A DNA stretch of 64,000 nucleotides, from the NCBI GenBank assembly GCA_945861535.1, contig CAMAUZ010000014.1, positions 1 through 64,000 on the forward strand. The letters run 5' to 3'. The stretch is from Akkermansia muciniphila. GTDB lineage: Bacteria; Verrucomicrobiota; Verrucomicrobiia; Limisphaerales; BJHT01. Shown here in pieces: positions 58,216 to 64,000 of the stretch (within the stretch, counting starts at the first letter, position 1; each line of letters opens with the position of its first letter). A program made the position numbers and the translations under genes. Under the pieces are notes generated by a model. It made no database searches and had not been told where the DNA came from. It saw nothing but the letters and a program-made list of their open reading frames with translations.

Positions 58216-58794
58216 GTGGCGATGCTGCTCGCGTTTCACAAGCCCTACGGCGTGCTGTCGCGGTTCACGCCGGATGGTTCGCCGAACCGCCCGTTGGCGG
58301 ACTTCGGCTTTCCGCCGCGCGTGTATCCCATCGGGCGGCTGGACGCGGATTCGGAGGGCCTGCTGTTGCTGACAGACGAGGCGGCGCTGAACCAGCAACT
58401 GCTCCATCCCGACCGCCAGCACGGCCGGACCTACTGGGCGCAGGTGGAAAAAATCCCGAGCCGCGAGGCGCTGGCGAGCCTTGAGCGTGGGGTCGCGATT
58501 CAGACTCATCACACGTTGCCGTGCCGCGCCTGGCTGCTGGAGCCGCAGCCCGCGATCGCCCCGCGCGATCCGCCCATTCGGTTTCGCAAGGCCATCCCGA
58601 CCTGCTGGGTCGGTCTCGAGTTGGTCGAGGGCAAGAACCGGCAGGTGCGCCGGATGACGGCGAGCATCGGGCATCCGACGCTGCGGCTCCTCCGCGTGCA
58701 GATCGGCAGCTTCACGTTGGGCACGCTCGCGGCCGGCGAATGGCGGAAGCTCACCGCTGCCGAGCGCGCGCTGGTGCTGCAGAGCGCGGCGTAG
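58216..58794 (+). CDS. rluE: 23S rRNA pseudouridine synthase, RluE-like
   Basis: A 192-residue enzyme of the RsuA/RluB/E/F family that converts specific uridines to pseudouridine. FHKPYGVLSRFTPDG begins the domain, GRLDADSEGLLLLTDE carries catalytic Asp43, and EGKNRQVRRMTASIGHPTLR is the family's second motif. There is no S4 domain, as in RluE of E. coli, which modifies U2457 of 23S rRNA; the target here is inferred only from that similarity. The start GTG at 58216 is reported; ATG at 58222 is equally possible. Confidence 0.9.
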   Translation: MAMLLAFHKPYGVLSRFTPDGSPNRPLADFGFPPRVYPIGRLDADSEGLLLLTDEAALNQQLLHPDRQHGRTYWAQVEKIPSREALASLERGVAIQTHHTLPCRAWLLEPQPAIAPRDPPIRFRKAIPTCWVGLELVEGKNRQVRRMTASIGHPTLRLLRVQIGSFTLGTLAAGEWRKLTAAERALVLQSAA

Positions 58795-58824
58795 CGCGGG
58801 CGGTCTCGGCCGCGCGACCGGTCT

Positions 58825-58920
58825 TTGTAGGAGACGACGTGAGGAGTCTCTGACCTTTTCTGCGCGTGGCCGGTGGTTGGGAAAAAAGAGGTTGGAGTCT
58901 CCTCACGTCGTCTCCTACAA
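58825..58920. repeat. inverted-repeat element, family J (22-bp perfect arms)
   Basis: The arms at 58825-58846 (TTGTAGGAGACGACGTGAGG at the left end) and 58899-58920 are perfectly complementary over 22 bases, with a 52-base spacer. It lies between the pseudouridine synthase gene and the large PVC dehydrogenase gene, and ends 64 bases before the latter's start. Confidence 0.93.
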
Positions 58921-58984
58921 GTGGATTTCACCGTCGGCAATTGCTTTCGCGGCGAAGGGCGTGGCAGGGTCTGGCGAAATTTTT

Positions 58985-61900
58985 ATGCGCATTCCGACTT
59001 CTTTCTTTTTCACGGGCTGGCTGGTTTTGGCGGTGGCGGCTTCGTCGTTGCGGGCGGCGGCGCCGGCTTCGCCGGGCGCGTTTGGCGGGCGGCCGAATCT
59101 GGCGGTGGCGGGCGTGGCGGAGGCGTCGAGTTCGCAAAGTGGGCAGGACCCGGCGCTGGCGCTGGATGGCGATGGCGCGACGCGCTGGTGCGCGGACGGC
59201 GGGAGCCGGCCGCAGTGGTGGCAGGTCGATCTGGGCAAGGAGCAGAAGGTCACGGGCGTGGTGCTCGATTGGGAGCGGCGCGCGGTCGCGTATCAGTACC
59301 GCGTCGAGGGTTCGGCGGACGGCAAGGAGTGGAAGGCGCTGGTAGATGGCGCGAAAAATCAGGATGCCGGTCTGCGGGCGCATGATTTCGCGGCGACGAC
59401 GCGCTTCGTGCGCGTGACGGGTCTGGGCGGCGGCAATGCCGGCTGGATCAGTCTGTGGGAAGTCGCGGTGCTCGGGGAAAAGGGTGCGCCGCAGCCCGCG
59501 CCGGCGGTGCCGCCGAAGACGGCTGCGGGTGGCGCGGCGGCGGGCAAACCCGGCAAGGGCGGCAAGGCCGCGGGCAACAAGGATCCGCTGCCGCCCGCCG
59601 AGGTGGTCGAGAAGATGAAGCCGGTGACGGAGGAAAAGGTCGCGGGGATTTTGAAGGAAGTGAAAGTGCCGGCGGAATTTGACGTGACGGTGTTCGCCAC
59701 GCCGCCGGCGGTGAATTATCCGGTCTTCGTCTCCGCCGCGCCGGACGGCACGCTGTACGTTGCGAGCGATGGCAATGGTTCGCTCGGGCGCGATCCGCAG
59801 CGCGGGCGCATCCTGCGCGTGCGCGACACCGACGGCGACGGGCGGGCGGACGAGGTGAAGGTGTTCGTGAAGGACGTGGATTCGCCGCGCGGGTTGGTAT
59901 GGGATCACGACCGGCTCTACGTGCTGCACCCGCCGCACATCAGCGTTTACATCGACCGGGATGGCGATGGGCACGCGGACGAGGAAAAGATTCTCGTGAA
60001 GAACTGCGCGTTCACTTTCAAGGACCGGCCGGCGGATCACACCTCAAACGGTCTTGAGATCGGCGTGGACGGCTGGCTGTACGCGGCGATCGGTGACTTT
60101 GGTTTCATGGAGGCCGAGGGCACGGACGGGCGGAAGCTGCCGATGCGCGGCGGCGGCATCATCCGCGTGCGGCCGGACGGCACGGGCTTGCAGCTTTTCG
60201 CCTATGGCACGCGGAACATTCTCGAGGCGGCGGTGAGTCCGTTGCTGGATCTGTTCACGCGCGACAACACGAATGATGGCGGTGGCTGGGACGTGCGCTT
60301 TCATCATTTCACCGGCCTGACCGACCACGGCTATCCGCGGTTGTACAAGAATTTCCGGGACGAGCATCTCGCGCCGCTGGCGGACTACGGCGGCGGCTCG
60401 GGCACGGGCGCGGCGTGGATCGATGAGCCGGGCATTCCCGAGAAATGGAACAACGCGCCGTTAACCTGCGACTGGGGTCGGAGCTGGGTTTACCAGCATC
60501 GCCCGACGCCGAAGGGCGCGACGTTCAGCGTGGATCAGAAGGAGTTTCTCGGCGTGCCGCGCATCACCGATCTGGATGTCGATGCGTCGAGCCGCATCTA
60601 CGCGCTAAGCTGGAAGGGCGCGACGTTCAACTGGGCGGGCATGGATGTGGGCTACGTGGTGCGCGTGACGCCGAAGGGTTTTGCGCCGACGCCGCTGCCG
60701 GATTTCGCGAAGGCGAGCGGGGCGGAACTGGTGAAGCTGCTGGAGGCGAGCAGCCATCGTCGTCGCCTCGAAGCGCAGCGGACGCTGATCCGGCGCGGGC
60801 TGGTGGGCGAGATGGCGGGCGCGCTCGAGGCGCTCGCGGGCGACAAGGCGAAGCCGCTGGCGTCGCGGGTCGCGGCGGTGTTTGCGCTCAAGCAGGGACT
60901 CGGTGCGAAGGCGCATGATTTTCTCGCGAAGACTGCGGGCGATGCCTCGATCGCGGCGTGGGCGCTGCGGGCGTTGACGGATCACGAGGGGCAGCTCGCG
61001 AGCGTGCCGGTGGCGCCGCTGCTGGGCGGCGTGAAATCGCCTGATCCGCGGACGCGCACCGAGGCGGTTGTGGGCATCGCGCGGCTCGGGAAGGTCGAGC
61101 ATGCGGCGGCGCTCGTGCCGGTGCTCGCGGACGCGGACGCGGTGATCGCGCACACGGCGATGATGGCGTTGCGGGAGTTGCAGGCGGTGGAGGTTTGTCT
61201 GGCGGCGATTGATCGCACGGATTCGCCGACGATTCGTGAGGGTGCGTTCCGCGTGCTCTATGCGTTCCGCGATCCCAAGCTGGTGGACGCGCTGCTGGCG
61301 CGGCTCGGGAAGGAGACGGAGTTCGGGCGACGGCAGGGTTTGCTTACGGCGCTGTGCCGGCTGCATTTCATCGAGGGCGTCTGGAAGGGCAACTCGTGGG
61401 GCACGCGGCCGGACACGCGCGGGCCGCTGTATCAGCCCGAGGAGTGGAGCGAGACAAGGAAGATCGCGGAGGCTTTGAACCAGGTGATGAGCCAGGCGGA
61501 GGCGAAGGAAGTGGCGTATCTGGCGGGCGAGTTTAACCGGCATCGCATCGAGTCGGCGGGCGCGCTGGAAAAGCTGCTGGCGCTCGTCGCGAAGGACGCG
61601 TCGGTGCTGCCGGTCGCCGTGGGGCAGCTCGCGCGCGTGAGCGCCGTGCCCGCGGCGGCGTTGCCGTTGCTGACGAAGGCGGCCGCGGCGGACGACACCG
61701 CGGGCGAGGTGCGCGCCAATGCGATTCAGGCGTTGAGCCGTGCGGACTTGAATGCGGAGGCGGTGCGGGCGGTGCTGGGTGGGCTGGTGAAATTGAAGGC
61801 GGGCAAGGGTGATGGCGCGGTCTTCGAACTGACGACCGAGGCGTTTTTCAATTCCACCAAGGTCGAGAAGGAGCACGCGGTGTTGCTGGCCGAGGCGGGC

Positions 61901-62662
61901 AAGGCCGCGGGTGCGGAGTCGCTGTGGGCGGACGCGGCGTTGCTGCGGATCGTCGATCGGCTCAAGGCCAAGAACAAGGCGCGGGACCAGATCACGGCGG
62001 CGCTGGACGCGGGTTGGAACGAACCGAAACGCCGGGCGCAGTTGATCGAGGCGTCGTCGCTCGCGGGCAAAAAAGTGCTGGCGGACAAGATTCTCCTCGC
62101 GCTCGCCGATCCTGACAAAACCGTGGCGGCGGCGGCGAAGAAGGCGGTGGACAAGCTCAAGCTGCAACCGGCCGGCGCGGCCACGGGTCCGCTGGTGGGC
62201 ACGTTGAAAGTCGAGGAGGTCCTGAACGCGATCATGACGACGACCGGCGCGGCGAAGCGCGGCGAGGAAGTGTTCACGCAGGTCGGCTGCATGAACTGTC
62301 ACACGGTGAAGCCGGAGCAGCCGTTGAAAGGGCCGTTTCTCGGGACGATCTCGGCGATCTTCAAGCGCCGCGACCTGGCGGAGAATATTTTGCTGCCGAA
62401 CAAATCCATCGCGCAGGGCTTCGTCACGCAGCGGTTTGTGTTGAAGGACGAGACGGAGATTGACGGCTTCGTCACGCTCGAGGCGGCGGACAAAGTCACC
62501 GTGCGCAACGCCGCCGCGCAGGAGTTGGTCATCAACGTGAAGGACGTCGCCAAGCGCGAGAAGCGGGACATTTCCCTCATGCCCGAGGGGCTGGTGAACA
62601 CGCTCAGCGTGGCGGATTTCGCGGCGCTGCTGGATTATTTGGAGGGGTTGGCGAAGAAGTAG
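58985..62662 (+). CDS. multidomain PVC dehydrogenase with discoidin, HEAT and haem c domains
   Basis: A 1225-residue exported protein. A signal peptide (about 1-24) is followed by a discoidin-like (F5/8 type C) domain (about 35-175: ATRWCADGG, WWQVDLGKEQKVTGV), a Gly/Lys-rich linker, a six-bladed beta-propeller of the PVC membrane-bound dehydrogenase type (about 235-590, with DTDGDGRAD and RDGDGHADE calcium-like loops), a long region of HEAT-like helical repeats (about 600-1080), and a C-terminal domain with one haem c site, CMNCH (1102-1106). The order is characteristic of Planctomycetota and Verrucomicrobiota, where such proteins oxidise sugars at the cell surface; the substrate is unknown. 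The ATG at 58985 starts the signal peptide. Confidence 0.92.
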   Translation: MRIPTSFFFTGWLVLAVAASSLRAAAPASPGAFGGRPNLAVAGVAEASSSQSGQDPALALDGDGATRWCADGGSRPQWWQVDLGKEQKVTGVVLDWERRAVAYQYRVEGSADGKEWKALVDGAKNQDAGLRAHDFAATTRFVRVTGLGGGNAGWISLWEVAVLGEKGAPQPAPAVPPKTAAGGAAAGKPGKGGKAAGNKDPLPPAEVVEKMKPVTEEKVAGILKEVKVPAEFDVTVFATPPAVNYPVFVSAAPDGTLYVASDGNGSLGRDPQRGRILRVRDTDGDGRADEVKVFVKDVDSPRGLVWDHDRLYVLHPPHISVYIDRDGDGHADEEKILVKNCAFTFKDRPADHTSNGLEIGVDGWLYAAIGDFGFMEAEGTDGRKLPMRGGGIIRVRPDGTGLQLFAYGTRNILEAAVSPLLDLFTRDNTNDGGGWDVRFHHFTGLTDHGYPRLYKNFRDEHLAPLADYGGGSGTGAAWIDEPGIPEKWNNAPLTCDWGRSWVYQHRPTPKGATFSVDQKEFLGVPRITDLDVDASSRIYALSWKGATFNWAGMDVGYVVRVTPKGFAPTPLPDFAKASGAELVKLLEASSHRRRLEAQRTLIRRGLVGEMAGALEALAGDKAKPLASRVAAVFALKQGLGAKAHDFLAKTAGDASIAAWALRALTDHEGQLASVPVAPLLGGVKSPDPRTRTEAVVGIARLGKVEHAAALVPVLADADAVIAHTAMMALRELQAVEVCLAAIDRTDSPTIREGAFRVLYAFRDPKLVDALLARLGKETEFGRRQGLLTALCRLHFIEGVWKGNSWGTRPDTRGPLYQPEEWSETRKIAEALNQVMSQAEAKEVAYLAGEFNRHRIESAGALEKLLALVAKDASVLPVAVGQLARVSAVPAAALPLLTKAAAADDTAGEVRANAIQALSRADLNAEAVRAVLGGLVKLKAGKGDGAVFELTTEAFFNSTKVEKEHAVLLAEAGKAAGAESLWADAALLRIVDRLKAKNKARDQITAALDAGWNEPKRRAQLIEASSLAGKKVLADKILLALADPDKTVAAAAKKAVDKLKLQPAGAATGPLVGTLKVEEVLNAIMTTTGAAKRGEEVFTQVGCMNCHTVKPEQPLKGPFLGTISAIFKRRDLAENILLPNKSIAQGFVTQRFVLKDETEIDGFVTLEAADKVTVRNAAAQELVINVKDVAKREKRDISLMPEGLVNTLSVADFAALLDYLEGLAKK

Positions 62663-62670
62663 GGGTGGGG

Positions 62671-62868
62671 AAGCTCAAAGGATAAAGCTCAAAGCTCAAG
62701 GGAAGTTCAAAGGTTCAAGTTCCGGGACGGACCTCGCTCACGTTGCCGCGGTGACTGTGCTGTCGGGATGGATTTGACTCGGGGATCGGCATCCACGCCG
62801 TGGCTGTGGAGCTTGGCGCTTGGAACTTTCTTTGAGCTTTAGGCTTTGAGCTTTGAGGTTTGAGCTTT
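62671..62868. repeat. inverted-repeat element, family E (copy 3)
   Basis: AAGCTCAAAGGATAAAGCTC and AAGCTCAAGGGAAGTTC on the left mirror GGAACTTTCTTTGAGCTTT and GAGCTTTGAGGTTTGAGCTT on the right. It lies just after the PVC dehydrogenase gene and about 100 bases before typA. Confidence 0.88.
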
Positions 62869-62971
62869 GCCCGCATCAGCCGGAGCGGCGGCGAATCTGA
62901 AATTATTCAGGGGCAAGCTTGACCTTTCGCGGCGTTCCCCCATCTTGCGCGGCTCGATTGAAGAGTAATTT

Positions 62972-64000
62972 ATGCTGCACATCCGAAACATCGCCATCAT
63001 TGCGCACGTTGACCACGGCAAGACGACCCTCGTTGACTGTCTCCTGAAACAATCCGGCACCTTCCGCGCCAACCAGCACGAGCAGAAGGAGGAGCGGCTC
63101 ATGGACTCGATGGACTTGGAAAAGGAAAAGGGCATCACGATCCGCGCCAAGAACGCCGCGTTCAAATACAAGAATTTCCACATCAACATCGTGGACACTC
63201 CGGGCCACGCGGACTTCGGCGGCGAGGTCGAGCGCATCATGAACATGATCGACGGCGTGCTGCTGGTGGTGGATGCCACGGACGGCCCGCAGGCGCAGAC
63301 GCGCTTCGTGCTGCGCAAGGCGCTCGAGGCCGGGGCCAAGCCCATCGTGGTCATCAACAAGATCGACCGCGACAACGCCACGCCGAAGAAGGTGCTGGAC
63401 GCGGTGTTTGAGCTGTTCATGTCGCTCAACGCGACCGACGAGCAACTGGATTTCCCGTTCATCTACTGCTCGGCCAAGGGCGGTTATGCGAAGGTGGAAC
63501 TCGACCACGTCACGGGCACGATGGAGCCGCTCTTCGATGCAATTGTGAAGCACATCCCGCCGCCGCGCGCCAAGGCCGGTGACGGCTTCCAGGTGCTGGT
63601 GGCCAATCTGGATTACTCGGAATACCTCGGGCGCATCGCGTTCGGCAAAATCGTCGAGGGCAAGGTGAAGGTCGGCGACGCGGCCATCTGCCGGCACGGC
63701 GACGGCAAGATCACCAAGGGCAAGATCACGATGATCTATCACTTCGAGGGCATGAAACGCATCGAGGTGGATGAGGCTCACGCGGGCGACATCATCGGGC
63801 TCACGGGCTTCGAGGATGTGTTCATCGGCGAGACGATCTGCGACTCCGAGTTGCGGGCGGGGCTGCCGTACATTCCGATTGATCCGCCGACCATTCAGAT
63901 GGAGTTCGCCGTGAACGACGGACCGCTTGCCGGCAAGGACGGCAAGCTCGTCACGGCCCGGCATATCTGGGACCGGCTGGTGAAGGAAATCCGCACCAAC
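62972..64000 (+). CDS. typA: translational GTPase TypA/BipA, 5' part
   Basis: The first 343 codons of a ribosome-binding GTPase of about 600 residues; the window ends inside it. GTP-binding motifs are intact: AHVDHGKTTLVDCLL (G1), GITIRAKNAAFKYKNFHINI leading to VDTPGHADFGGEVERIM (G3), VINKIDRDNATPKKV (G4) and IYCSAKGGYAKV (G5), followed by domain II with QVLVANLDYSEYLGRIAFGK. TypA acts in ribosome assembly and stress response, at low temperature in many bacteria. Start ATG at 62972. Confidence 0.96.
   Translation, partial: MLHIRNIAIIAHVDHGKTTLVDCLLKQSGTFRANQHEQKEERLMDSMDLEKEKGITIRAKNAAFKYKNFHINIVDTPGHADFGGEVERIMNMIDGVLLVVDATDGPQAQTRFVLRKALEAGAKPIVVINKIDRDNATPKKVLDAVFELFMSLNATDEQLDFPFIYCSAKGGYAKVELDHVTGTMEPLFDAIVKHIPPPRAKAGDGFQVLVANLDYSEYLGRIAFGKIVEGKVKVGDAAICRHGDGKITKGKITMIYHFEGMKRIEVDEAHAGDIIGLTGFEDVFIGETICDSELRAGLPYIPIDPPTIQMEFAVNDGPLAGKDGKLVTARHIWDRLVKEIRTN

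Overview
The window is a 64 kb piece of a high-GC bacterial chromosome that most likely belongs to the Verrucomicrobiota, probably close to the Pedosphaera/Limisphaerales group. The case rests on gene content read from the sequence. There is a 51-residue basic protein of the type known from Chlamydiae and Verrucomicrobia (49925-50080). There is a 1225-residue protein joining a discoidin-like domain, a PVC-type membrane-bound dehydrogenase domain, HEAT repeats and a C-terminal haem site (58985-62662). A DUF2231-like membrane domain is fused to a Planctomycete-type cytochrome c (14306-15409). A pseudopilin-like protein carries the GFADGHV tail common in this phylum (12032-12835), and ThuA, NHL and sulfatase-like secreted proteins are also present. 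Most starts lack an obvious Shine-Dalgarno sequence. I saw no rRNA, tRNA or CRISPR array.

Layout. 1-5.3 kb: a membrane coiled-coil protein, a ThuA protein, two tandem related secreted proteins and a small EF-hand-like protein. 5.8-7.6 kb: ferredoxin divergent from pyruvate kinase. 8-12.8 kb: NHL-repeat protein, esterase, M20 deacetylase, pseudopilin. 12.9-18.5 kb: two tandem Sel1 lipoproteins, the DUF2231-cytochrome c fusion, a TPR protein and a small secreted protein, with a gene-free stretch of nearly 1 kb at 15.4-16.4 kb. 18.6-22.5 kb: sugar isomerase-like protein, DUF2007 protein, TonB-like protein, a sulfatase fold with lost active-site residues. 23-26.2 kb: the classical rpsO-pnp pair, in which PNPase has two S1 domains. 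26.8-29.7 kb: an accessory cluster of a LexA-like winged-helix protein, an AbiEii-like nucleotidyltransferase and an overlapping small gene, divergent from a DNA adenine methylase fused to a specificity-like domain. 30-36 kb: bioA, a SMUG1-type uracil-DNA glycosylase, an AguB-like amidase, a Ser/Thr kinase, and HU with an exemplary terminator. 36.3-41 kb: a three-gene ABC exporter operon and a LysM lipoprotein. 41-43.2 kb: a lower-GC island with a VapB-like remnant and an OLD-like ATPase/Toprim protein. 43.3-51.6 kb: membrane and hypothetical proteins, folD, a 1059-residue SH3/proline-rich protein, the small basic protein, and an AAA/DUF4143 ATPase preceded by inverted repeats. 51.7-64 kb: aldehyde dehydrogenase, pterin carbinolamine dehydratase, a toxin-antitoxin pair, squalene synthase, argH, an RluE-like pseudouridine synthase, the large PVC dehydrogenase and the 5' part of typA.

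The most striking non-coding feature is the set of intergenic inverted-repeat elements. At least ten sequence families, each about 80-330 bp and built as two long complementary arms, fill many of the gaps between genes. Some are nested, and some recur in the same order at distant sites. The candidate new functional modules are the accessory cluster at 26.8-29.7 kb and the OLD-like island at 41-43.2 kb. Both assignments are inference from motifs and context.
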